In this document: piece after piece, positions 36,841-44,859 of the stretch
Position numbering within the stretch: the first letter of the stretch is position 1
Layout of the letters: the number at the start of each line of letters is the position of its first letter
Assembly: GCA_903951425.1 (NCBI GenBank)
Contig: CAJBBX010000072.1
Coordinates: forward strand, 1 to 64,000
Length of the DNA stretch: 64,000 nucleotides
Direction: 5' to 3'
From: an uncultured Chthonomonas sp.
GTDB lineage: Bacteria; Armatimonadota; Chthonomonadetes; Chthonomonadales; CAJBBX01
Position numbers and translations under genes: made by a program
The notes under the pieces: generated by a model
What the model was told of the DNA's origin: nothing
Seen by the model: only the letters and a program-made list of their open reading frames with translations
Database searches by the model: none

Positions 36841-37572
36841 ATGTCGAGGCTGACGGGTTCCTTCGCAGACAGGCAGGGCGGTCCTGGCGGCCGCCCGGCC
36901 GCTCCGGCGTTCAGCGCCTCCACCGGGCCGGTGGCGGATTGGACGCGGCCGGCGCCCGTCTACGAGTACAAGCTGGTCGGGACTACCAATGCGCTGCTCC
37001 ATGTGGAGCGCAAGGTGCCCGATCGGCCCGGCCTCGTCATGGCCATCGGCGACTGGCTGGCGGACCACCAGTTGGAGTTGGAGGAGTTTGTTTACTCGCC
37101 CTGTCCCGGAGGCGTAGCTGACGTCGAGGTGGTGGCAGGCGGGCCACGCTCCGATGTCCTTCGGGCGCTGAGGGCCGCTTCCGGGCCGGACTCGCTGTTC
37201 GACGTGGCCCACACCGATGCCAGCGTGCCCGAGAAGCGGCACACGGCGCGCTGCACGCTCTACATGCCCGAGGGCATCCTGACAGGCAACGTGCTGTCGC
37301 CCGTGGGCGAGGCCGCGTTCCAGCCCGGCGCCGCCGAGTACCCCGGCCTGCCCTACGCCAACATCAGCCTTCTCACCGTGGAGCGCGTCCCCTATGCGCT
37401 GGGCGTGCCGGGCTATCAGGTGGATGTCTTCCTGACGGCCGACGCGCCAGAGGTGCTGGCCGCCGTGCTGGCGCGGCTTGAGGCGATCCGCGAGCCCATG
37501 GGCCAGGCCGACGCATGGACCTTCCGTGTCTGGCCCTGCGCCTGTCCGAGTTGCGCGCCCGAGCCCGCGTAG
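36841..37572 (+). CDS. ACT-domain-like protein of unknown function
   Basis: 243 residues. Residues ~55-85 read VERKVPDRPGLVMAIGDWLA and continue LADHQLELEEF, very similar in form to the ACT domain of formyl-THF hydrolase (PurU) and other ligand-sensing ACT proteins. The second half (RCTLYMPEGILTGNVLSPVG and on) I do not recognise. The C-terminus ends in WPCACPSC, possibly a metal or redox site. ATG 36841 has GGAGG six bases upstream. It follows formate-THF ligase by 32 bases, so a regulatory or formyl-THF-linked role is a reasonable guess, not shown. Confidence 0.7.
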   Translation: MSRLTGSFADRQGGPGGRPAAPAFSASTGPVADWTRPAPVYEYKLVGTTNALLHVERKVPDRPGLVMAIGDWLADHQLELEEFVYSPCPGGVADVEVVAGGPRSDVLRALRAASGPDSLFDVAHTDASVPEKRHTARCTLYMPEGILTGNVLSPVGEAAFQPGAAEYPGLPYANISLLTVERVPYALGVPGYQVDVFLTADAPEVLAAVLARLEAIREPMGQADAWTFRVWPCACPSCAPEPA

Positions 37573-37657
37573 GCCTGGCTGAGGCAGGAGTTCGCCCTCT
37601 GCGTGGTGAAGCACCATACCATCGGGCAGGCTCCCTGCCGCCGTCGGAGGCCAAGGC

Positions 37658-38128
37658 ATGAAGAGCTTCCCAATCAGCCCGGGTTCGGCCGGCGCCGTGG
37701 GGATGGTAGTGTTGCTGGCCCTCGTGATGCTGGGCCTGATGGCGCTGATCGCGTCGTTCGGCTGGTCCGCCAGGCACGCCAGCTTCGAGGTGAGCCGCCA
37801 CGGGCTTCGGATCGCCGGGGCGATCTACGGCCGGACCATCGCGCTGAAGGACCTTGATGCGGACGGCGCACGGGCTGTGAACCTGCGCGAGAACCCCGAC
37901 CTGGCGCTGGTCGTGCGGACCAACGGTTGCGGCATGCCGGGTTACGCCGCCGGCTGGTTCCGCACTCGGTCACGGCAGAGGGCCCTCGCGTTCGTTACCG
38001 ACCCGGCGCACGTTGCCTGCATACCCACCCGGCTGGGCTACATCTTGCTGCTCAGTACGCCGGAGCCCGCCCAACTGATCGACGCCTTGCGTGACGCTAC
38101 GCGCGAGGACAACTGGCCCCCGGCCTGA
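37658..38128 (+). CDS. Membrane-anchored bacterial PH-like domain protein
   Basis: 156 residues: one N-terminal membrane helix (GMVVLLALVMLGLMALI), then a small beta-rich domain matching the bacterial PH-domain style (SFEVSRHGLRIAG, PGYAAGWFRTRSRQRALAF, VACIPTRLGYILLLSTPEP). Such domains bind membrane or partner protein; no enzyme function is expected. It is separated from the ACT-like gene by 85 bases, holding a small GC hairpin (37625-37639) and no gene. Confidence 0.78.
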   Translation: MKSFPISPGSAGAVGMVVLLALVMLGLMALIASFGWSARHASFEVSRHGLRIAGAIYGRTIALKDLDADGARAVNLRENPDLALVVRTNGCGMPGYAAGWFRTRSRQRALAFVTDPAHVACIPTRLGYILLLSTPEPAQLIDALRDATREDNWPPA

Positions 38129-38143
38129 CCCAAGGAGTCGCTC

Positions 38144-39082
38144 TTGCCATCGAACCGATCTGACCGCCTTGCGCGCCTTATGCGGGCGGCTGCCGAGCAC
38201 GGCATCGCCGTCCCGGCGTTCAACGTGCCCTACCTGCCCCTCGTGCGGCCGATCTGCGGGGCCCTGGAGCGCCACGGCGCGTTCGGCCTCGTGGAGGTGG
38301 CTCGGCTCGAGCTGTTCAAGTTCGAGGCGTGTTCCCTGGCCGCCGTGGCGGAGGAGTACGACCGTTGGGCCAACCGGCGCAACGATGCCCTGCACCTTGA
38401 CCATGTGCCCGTCATCGATGAGGACAACCTGACCGTCGACTACGTAGCTTTGATCGCCGATGGCATCGCGCTGGGCTATGACTCGGTGATGGTCGACGGC
38501 TCGCGGCTCTCCTTCGAGGGGAACATCGAGGCTGCGGCGCAGATCGTCGCCATGGCCCACCCGGAGGGCGTCCTGGTTGAGGCCGAACTGGGCGCTGTGC
38601 TGGGGCACGAGTCGGGTCCCATGCCGCCCTACGACGAGCTGTTCGCGACCAAGCGCGGCTTCACGGAGCTCGACCAGGCGCGCGCTTTCGTGGAGCAGTC
38701 CGGCGTCGACTGGCTCTCGGTCTCGGTGGGGTCGGTGCATGGGGCCATCGCTCCCTCGACCAAGGGGCAGACCAAGGTGACCGCACGGCTGGATGTGGAG
38801 CGTGTCTCCGAGTTGCGCGTTGCCACGGGCGTGCCCCTTGTGCTGCATGGCGGCTCGGGGATCGCGGTGGAGTACCTCCGCGCAGCGATCGGCGCGGGCA
38901 TGGCGAAGGTGAACGTGGCGACGGACATCCGCCAGCCCTACGAGCGCGCATTGTCCGCCGGAGGCTCTGTGGCGGATGGGCAGTCTGCCGCCGCGCAGGC
39001 GCTGGACCGGTTGCTGACCGACGTGCTGCAGCTGGACGGCTCGCTGGCCATGCTTCAGAGCCTCATCGGAGAGCGGTCGTGA
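38144..39082 (+). CDS. Class II fructose-bisphosphate aldolase-family protein
   Basis: 312 residues. Zinc and catalytic residues of class II aldolases are visible: LHLDHV (Asp/His), the Glu in EAELGAVLG, the His in VSVGSVHGAI, and the phosphate-site LHGGSGI with its zinc His, plus KVNVATDIR. The usual substrate would be a ketose 1-phosphate or 1,6-bisphosphate such as tagatose or fuculose type. The start is TTG 38144 with AAGGAG six bases upstream. Its stop overlaps the kinase GTG, and an isomerase gene follows, giving a compact sugar pathway. Confidence 0.9.
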   Translation: MPSNRSDRLARLMRAAAEHGIAVPAFNVPYLPLVRPICGALERHGAFGLVEVARLELFKFEACSLAAVAEEYDRWANRRNDALHLDHVPVIDEDNLTVDYVALIADGIALGYDSVMVDGSRLSFEGNIEAAAQIVAMAHPEGVLVEAELGAVLGHESGPMPPYDELFATKRGFTELDQARAFVEQSGVDWLSVSVGSVHGAIAPSTKGQTKVTARLDVERVSELRVATGVPLVLHGGSGIAVEYLRAAIGAGMAKVNVATDIRQPYERALSAGGSVADGQSAAAQALDRLLTDVLQLDGSLAMLQSLIGERS

Positions 39083-40596
39083 GCTTCCTGGGCGTCGACG
39101 TCGGCACCACGGGCGTCAAGGCCGTCGCCTTCAGCGCGGACGGCGCCCAGATCGCCTCGGCCTACGAGGAGTACCCGCTCCTCTTCCCGTTCCGGGGCGC
39201 CGCCGAGCTGGACAGCGCGCGTGTGATCGCGGCCGCCCGCCGCGTCATCGCGTCCGTCGCAGCGCAGTCGGCGTCAGACCCGGTGCAGAGCATCGGCGTC
39301 GCGTCGCAGGGGGAGGCGTTCACGCCGCTGGCGGCCGACGGGTCGGTGCTGGGCAACGGCATGGTCTCCTCGGACACTCGGGCCGCCGACCTGGTGCCTG
39401 CCTTCTCCGAGGCCTTCGGGGCCGAAAGGCTCTACGGCACTACCGGCCACACGCCGTACCCGATGTATTCGCTCTACAAGCTGCTCTGGCTTCGCGACAA
39501 CCAGCCGGAAGTCTGGCGGGGCATGTCGCGCATCCTCTTCATGCAGGACCTCGTGGCCTACACCCTTACCGGCGAGATGGCCACCGACCCCAGCATGGCC
39601 GCGCGGTCGATGCTCTACGACGTGTCGGCGGGGGACTGGTCGCCGGAGGTGCTGCACGCGCTGGTCCTTGACGCCGCTTGCCTGCCGCGCATCGTCCCGT
39701 CCGGTACGCCCTGCGGCGGTGTCACGGCCGAGGCAGCCTCCGAACTGGGGCTTGCCGCCGGCATCCCAGTGGCCTGTTGCGGCCATGACCAGCCCGTGGG
39801 CGCCGTGGGCTGCGGGGCCTCCAATCCGGGAGTTGCGGCCTTCTCCATCGGTACCGTGGAGTGCATCTGCCCGGCGCTGGACCGGCTTATCCTGGACCCC
39901 CTGCTCATGCGGAGCAACCTTGCGTCGTATCCGCATGTGATCGGCGGGCTATGGACCACGGTCCTGTTCAGCATCACCGCCGGCAGCGTACTCCGCTGGT
40001 TGCGCGACCAGGTGGCCGTGTCGGAGACCGAGCAGGCCGCGGCCGACGGCGTCGACGCCTATTCGCGCATCATGGATGCGGCTTCGCCTGAGCCGTCGCG
40101 TCTGGTGGTCCTGCCGCACTTCGGTCCCACCGGGACGCCGCACTTCGACCCCGACGGCGCCGGGGCCGTGTTCGGCCTGAAGCTCTCCACCACCCGAGCG
40201 GAGCTCTTCCGAGGCTTCCTTGAGGGCATCTCCTACGAGATGAAGTGGAACCTGGACACGCTGGCCGGCGCGGGGCTCAACGTCACCGAGTTGCGCGCCG
40301 TGGGCGGCGGGGCCCGGAGCCCCATCTGGATGCAGATCAAGTCCGACATCCTGGGCGTGCCGCTCTCCACCATGCGGGTTTCCGAGAGTACCTGCCTCGG
40401 CGCGGCCCGGCTCGCCGGCGTCGGCGCGGGCCTGCTTGAGCCTGAAGCGGCCGAGGCCTGGGCCGTGGTGGGCCGCACCTTCGAGCCCGATCCCAACCGC
40501 ACCGCCCTCTACGAGGAGCGGTTCGCCATCTATCGTGACCTCTATCAGTCGATGGGGGGCGCCCGCAAGGCCCTCCGCACCATGAAAGGAGACTAG
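39079..40596 (+). CDS. FGGY-family carbohydrate kinase
   Basis: 505 residues. The N-terminal phosphate loop LGVDVGTTGVKAVAF, the middle CCGHDQPVGAVGCGA and the C-terminal AVGGGARSPIWMQIKSDILG are FGGY kinase marks. It phosphorylates a ketose or polyol with ATP. The GTG 39079 overlaps the aldolase TGA (GTGA). Between an aldolase and a fucose-isomerase-like gene it most likely acts on the isomerase product, for example fuculose or ribulose; substrate is inferred from context. Confidence 0.93.
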   Translation: MSFLGVDVGTTGVKAVAFSADGAQIASAYEEYPLLFPFRGAAELDSARVIAAARRVIASVAAQSASDPVQSIGVASQGEAFTPLAADGSVLGNGMVSSDTRAADLVPAFSEAFGAERLYGTTGHTPYPMYSLYKLLWLRDNQPEVWRGMSRILFMQDLVAYTLTGEMATDPSMAARSMLYDVSAGDWSPEVLHALVLDAACLPRIVPSGTPCGGVTAEAASELGLAAGIPVACCGHDQPVGAVGCGASNPGVAAFSIGTVECICPALDRLILDPLLMRSNLASYPHVIGGLWTTVLFSITAGSVLRWLRDQVAVSETEQAAADGVDAYSRIMDAASPEPSRLVVLPHFGPTGTPHFDPDGAGAVFGLKLSTTRAELFRGFLEGISYEMKWNLDTLAGAGLNVTELRAVGGGARSPIWMQIKSDILGVPLSTMRVSESTCLGAARLAGVGAGLLEPEAAEAWAVVGRTFEPDPNRTALYEERFAIYRDLYQSMGGARKALRTMKGD

Positions 40597-40597
40597 C

Positions 40598-42019
40598 ATG
40601 GGCCTAGGCGCCAAGCCGAGATTCGCCCTCTTCTTCGGTAACCGGGGCTTCTTCCCGGGATCGCTCATGGCTTCCGCGCGGCAGGAGGTGAAGGCCGCCG
40701 TTGAAGCGCAGGGCTACGAGACGCTGATGCTCGACGCCGATGCCACCCGCTTCGGCGCCGTCGAGACCCCAGCCGAGGGCGCCATCTACGCCCGCTTCCT
40801 GAAGGAGAACGAGGGCAAGTTCGACGGTATCATCCTCAGCCTGCCCAACTTCGGCGACGAGACCGGCGCCGTGGCGGCCCTGCAGCACGCGGGCGTGCCC
40901 ATCCTGATCCAGGCCTATCCCGACACCATGGACCGCATGGAGCCCGCACTTCGCCGCGACTCCTTCTGCGGCAAGTTCTCCATCATGGATGTCTTCTGCC
41001 AGACCGGCGTGAAGTTTACCGCGCTCAAGCCCCACACCGCGGCGCCGGACAGCGCGGCGTTCAAGGCCAACGTGGACCACTTCGCCCGCGTCTGCTCGGT
41101 CACGTCGGCCTTCAAGGGGCTCGTGGTCGGAGCCATCGGCGCCCGCACCACCGCCTTCAAGACCGTCCGCATCGACGAACTGGCCCTGCAGAAGCACGGC
41201 ATCACCATGGAGACCTATGACCTCTCCGAGGTCTTCTGCCGAGTTCGCGCCCTGACCGATGCCGACGCCGCCGTGAAGGACAAGGCGGCCACGCTGAAGG
41301 CCTACGCCGACTTCAGCCGCGTGCCGGAGGAGAGCTTCTCGACCATCACCCGCATGGGCGTCGTCTTCGACCAGATCATCGAGGAGAACAACCTGGACGC
41401 GGTGGCGATCCGCTGCTGGGTTGAGATGCAGCGCGAGATGGGCATCTCCCCCTGCGTGCTGCTCAGCGAGCTGAACAACCGCGGCGTCGTGGCGGCTTGC
41501 GAGGTCGATATGGGCAACGCGGTGGCCATGCACGCCCTGGCTGCGGCCTCCGGCGCTCCGGCCACGTGCCTCGACTGGAACAACAACTACGGCGACGATG
41601 AGGACAAGTGCATCCTCTTCCACTGTGGGCCCGTGCCGCAGGACCTGATGACCGGCCGCGGCACCGTGACCAACCACGCCATCCTGGACAACGCACCCGG
41701 CATCAACGCGTCGTTCGGCTGCAACGTGGGGCGCATCAAGCCGCAGGACTTCTCCTTCTCCAGCATGACCACGCAGGAAGGCAAGCTGAAGTTCTACGTG
41801 GGCGAGGGCCGCTTCACGCCGGACCCGATCCCTGCGGTCTTCTTCGGCTGCGCCGGCGTCGCCCAGATCGGCGGACTGCAGGACGTCCTCCGCTACATCG
41901 GCTACAACGGGCATCGGCACCACGTGGGCATCACGCCCGGCAGCGTGGCAGCACCCGTCCGCGAGGCCCTGGGCTACTACCTGGGCTACGACGTGGCCTA
42001 CCCGCAGATCGGCGAGTAG
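40598..42019 (+). CDS. L-fucose/L-arabinose isomerase-family protein
   Basis: 473 residues with the fucose-isomerase fold. Blocks visible are FALFFGNRGFFPGS, LSLPNFGDETGAVAALQ, VGAIGARTTAFKTVRIDE, RCWVEMQREMGISPCV (a metal Glu region), CEVDMGNAVAMH and DWNNNYGDDEDKC. It interconverts an aldose and ketose. ATG 40598 starts one base after the kinase stop. The next gene is a photolyase, so the sugar set ends here. A GH29 fucosidase and GH51 arabinosidase lie only 1.5 kb downstream on the other strand. Confidence 0.88.
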   Translation: MGLGAKPRFALFFGNRGFFPGSLMASARQEVKAAVEAQGYETLMLDADATRFGAVETPAEGAIYARFLKENEGKFDGIILSLPNFGDETGAVAALQHAGVPILIQAYPDTMDRMEPALRRDSFCGKFSIMDVFCQTGVKFTALKPHTAAPDSAAFKANVDHFARVCSVTSAFKGLVVGAIGARTTAFKTVRIDELALQKHGITMETYDLSEVFCRVRALTDADAAVKDKAATLKAYADFSRVPEESFSTITRMGVVFDQIIEENNLDAVAIRCWVEMQREMGISPCVLLSELNNRGVVAACEVDMGNAVAMHALAAASGAPATCLDWNNNYGDDEDKCILFHCGPVPQDLMTGRGTVTNHAILDNAPGINASFGCNVGRIKPQDFSFSSMTTQEGKLKFYVGEGRFTPDPIPAVFFGCAGVAQIGGLQDVLRYIGYNGHRHHVGITPGSVAAPVREALGYYLGYDVAYPQIGE

Positions 42020-42073
42020 ACGCATCAGGCCGGATCGGGCGGCGCCTCCGCTCGGTCCGGCCTTCCACCCCCT

Positions 42074-43495
42074 ATGTCGACCACCCTCGTCTGGTTCCGG
42101 CGCGACCTGCGCTTGGACGACAACCCCGCATTGGCCGCCGCCGCCGCGCATGGCCCCGTGGCGCCGCTCTTCGTGTGGGCTCCAGACGAGGAGGAGCCCT
42201 GGGCTCCCGGCTCGGCGAGCCGCTGGTGGCTGCACCAGAGCCTCGCCGCGCTCTCGGCTGATCTGGCGCAGGCCGGCGCCCGTTTGCGCTTATCCCGAGG
42301 CGCCAGCGTCGAGGCCCTCTTGGCAGAGTGCCGCCGAACCGGCGCCCGCCGCGTCGTCTGGAACCGCCTCCCCGAGCCGCACCTGCGAGGCCGTGACGAG
42401 GCCATGGCCCGTGCACTGGCTTCGGCGGGCATCGAGGCGGCCGCGTTCGACGCCTGCACCCTCTGGCGGCCCGGCTCCATCCGGAACGGCTCCGGCAACG
42501 GCTTCCAGGTCTTCACGCCCTTCTGGCGCGCCGGGGCGGCCATGCCTGTGGAGGCCCCGGGTCCGCGACCGGCGCGCCTGCAAGGTGTGGAGTGTGATGG
42601 GGAAGGGCTGCCCCTTGCCGAGCTCGGGCTGCTCCCTGCAGTCGACTGGGCCTCGGGGCTGCATGCTGCCTGGGCGCCCGGCGAGGCGGGTGCGCTCGAT
42701 GCGCTGCAGGCGTTCGCCGCCGGTCCAATGGAGCGCTACGCAACCGACCGCGATCTCCCGGCCCTGCCCGGCGTCTCGCGGCTGGCGCCGCACCTCCACT
42801 TCGGCGAAGTGAGCCCCCGCCGCGTCTGGCACGACCTCTGCGCGGGCCCTCCGCAGGGCGCACCGGCGGAGCCCTTCCTGCGGCAGCTGGCCTGGCGGGA
42901 GTTCGCGCACGACCTGCTGGCGCACCACCCCGAGACCGACGCCGAGCCGCTGCGGCCCGAGTTTGCCCGCTTCCCGTGGCGCTCCGACCCCGAGGCTCTG
43001 CGCAGGTGGCAGCGCGGGCAGACGGGCTACCCCATCGTCGACGCCGGGATGCGCGAGCTCTGGGCCACGGGCTGGATGCACAACCGTGTCCGGATGATCG
43101 CCGCCTCGTTCCTCGTGAAGGACCTGCTCATCCCGTGGCAGGAGGGCGCGCGCTGGTTCTGGGAGACGCTGGTGGACGCCGACCTGGCTAACAATACCAT
43201 GGGTTGGCAGTGGGTCGCCGGCTGTGGCGCCGACGCCGCGCCCTACTTCCGCGTCTTCAACCCGAGCCTGCAGGGCGCGAGGTTCGACACGACCGGCGCC
43301 TACGTCCGCCGGTGGGTCCCCGAACTGGCGGGCCTGGCCGACCGCTGGCTCCACGCGCCATGGGAGGCGCCTGCCGACGCCCTCCGTGCGGCGGGCGTGG
43401 AACTCGGCAGCAGCACCCCGCGCCCCATGGTTGACCATGCCCAGGCCCGGCAGGCGTCGCTGGCGGCATACAAGGCGATCGCCGCCGGCCGCTGA
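42074..43495 (+). CDS. phrB: Deoxyribodipyrimidine photo-lyase
   Basis: Repairs UV-induced cyclobutane dimers with light and FADH. The 473 residues fit class I photolyases. The N-terminal antenna domain begins WFRRDLRLDDNPAL. The FAD domain holds HLHFGEVSPRRVWHDL, TGYPIVDAGMRELWATGWMH, NRVRMIAASFLVKDLL and WFWETLVDADLANNTMGWQW. It is probably a separate unit carried at the end of this run, 54 bases after the isomerase. It suggests a light-exposed habitat. Confidence 0.95.
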   Translation: MSTTLVWFRRDLRLDDNPALAAAAAHGPVAPLFVWAPDEEEPWAPGSASRWWLHQSLAALSADLAQAGARLRLSRGASVEALLAECRRTGARRVVWNRLPEPHLRGRDEAMARALASAGIEAAAFDACTLWRPGSIRNGSGNGFQVFTPFWRAGAAMPVEAPGPRPARLQGVECDGEGLPLAELGLLPAVDWASGLHAAWAPGEAGALDALQAFAAGPMERYATDRDLPALPGVSRLAPHLHFGEVSPRRVWHDLCAGPPQGAPAEPFLRQLAWREFAHDLLAHHPETDAEPLRPEFARFPWRSDPEALRRWQRGQTGYPIVDAGMRELWATGWMHNRVRMIAASFLVKDLLIPWQEGARWFWETLVDADLANNTMGWQWVAGCGADAAPYFRVFNPSLQGARFDTTGAYVRRWVPELAGLADRWLHAPWEAPADALRAAGVELGSSTPRPMVDHAQARQASLAAYKAIAAGR

Positions 43496-43518
43496 GCCCG
43501 CCGGGCCGTCAGCACTCC

Positions 43519-44856
43519 TTACTGCGTGTCCAGCACCACCACGGTGTCCACCGCGTCCGGCGCCGTCGTCGGGCCCACGAGCGTCACGTCGCCGCCCGTG
43601 CGGAGCACCTTCAGCGTGGTCCCGTGGTCGGCCAGAAGCGAGGCGCGCTTGATGAAGGCGGGTAGCCCCTTCACCGCGATGCGCCCGTCGGCGGGCCAGT
43701 TGAAGACGTGGAGGTAGACCTTGGAGCCCTTCGTCGTGGCGCGTCCCCAGTCTGGGCGGCCGATGGGGCTGGCCGTGGTCCCGTGGATGCTCTCGGCGTT
43801 CTTGCGCATCCAGGCGCCCATGGCCTCGAGCCGCTCCACGCTGGCTTCGGGGATGAGACCCTCGGCGGTGGGGCCCACGTTGAGCAGCAGGTTACCGCCC
43901 TTCGATGCCACGTCCACCAGCATGCGGATCAGGTCCGGCGCCGATTTCCAGTTGGTGTCGCTCTTCTTGTAGCCCCAGGTGTCGTTCATCGTGATGCACG
44001 ACTCCCAATCCACTCCGGGCAGGCCGGTGGCGGGCACCTCCTGCTCGGGCGTGCCGTAGTCGCCGGCGAAATCTCCCTCCTTGTTGAGGCCCTGCATCCC
44101 CTGGCGGCCCTTGTCCACACGGTTGTTGACGATGATGTTCGGCTGCAGGCTCCGCACGTAGCTGTAGAGCTCCTTGCCCATGTCATGCGTCCAGGTGCTC
44201 TCCCACTCGCCGTCGAACCACATGATGCCCAGCGGTCCGTACTCCTTCACGAGCTGCTTGAGCTGGGCCTTCATGTACTCGATGTACGCGGGGAAGCTGG
44301 CCGGATCGGCGGGCCGCTTGTCCCACGGGCGGCGGGGCAGGTAGTCGGGCTCGTGCCAGTCCATGATGGAGTGGTAGAAGCAGAGCCGCATCCCCTCAGA
44401 CTTGCAGGCCACGGCCAGCTCCTTCAGGATGTCGCGCTTGAAGGGAGTGGACATGACGTCCCAGTCGCTGTTCTTCGCGTCGTAGAGGCAGAAGCCGTCG
44501 TGGTGCTTGCTGGTGATGACGACGTACTTCATGCCGGCGCGCTTGGCCAGCTTCACCCACTGCAGGGCGTTGAACTTGACCGGGTTGAACTGGGCCAGCA
44601 GCGGCTCGTAGTCCGGCACGGGGATCTTGGCGTTGGTCATGATCCACTCGCCCGTGCCGCCGGCCTCCTTGCCCTGCCACTCGCCGGCCGGGATGGCGTA
44701 GAGGCCCCAGTGGATGAAGAGGCCGAAGCGGGCGTCGCGGAACCAGCCCATCCGCTTGTCGCGCTCGGCGGGCATCTCCGAGGGCGTCTGGGCCAGGGCG
44801 GGCGGCATGATCGAGGCCAGGCAGGCGGCCAGTATGGGCAGGCAGAGGCGTCGCAT
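43519..44856 (-). CDS. Secreted GH29 alpha-L-fucosidase
   Basis: 445 residues with an N-terminal signal peptide (MRRLCLPILAACLASIMPPALAQ, given by positions 1-23). Catalytic-domain marks are RFGLFIHWGLYAIP, KYVVITSKHHDGFCLYD and the nucleophile Asp in IMWFDGEWEST. Releases alpha-linked L-fucose in the periplasm or outside. GGAAG precedes the ATG, three bases after the GH51 stop, so the two are one transcript. Confidence 0.92.
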   Translation of the reverse strand: MRRLCLPILAACLASIMPPALAQTPSEMPAERDKRMGWFRDARFGLFIHWGLYAIPAGEWQGKEAGGTGEWIMTNAKIPVPDYEPLLAQFNPVKFNALQWVKLAKRAGMKYVVITSKHHDGFCLYDAKNSDWDVMSTPFKRDILKELAVACKSEGMRLCFYHSIMDWHEPDYLPRRPWDKRPADPASFPAYIEYMKAQLKQLVKEYGPLGIMWFDGEWESTWTHDMGKELYSYVRSLQPNIIVNNRVDKGRQGMQGLNKEGDFAGDYGTPEQEVPATGLPGVDWESCITMNDTWGYKKSDTNWKSAPDLIRMLVDVASKGGNLLLNVGPTAEGLIPEASVERLEAMGAWMRKNAESIHGTTASPIGRPDWGRATTKGSKVYLHVFNWPADGRIAVKGLPAFIKRASLLADHGTTLKVLRTGGDVTLVGPTTAPDAVDTVVVLDTQ

Positions 44857-44859
44857 GGG

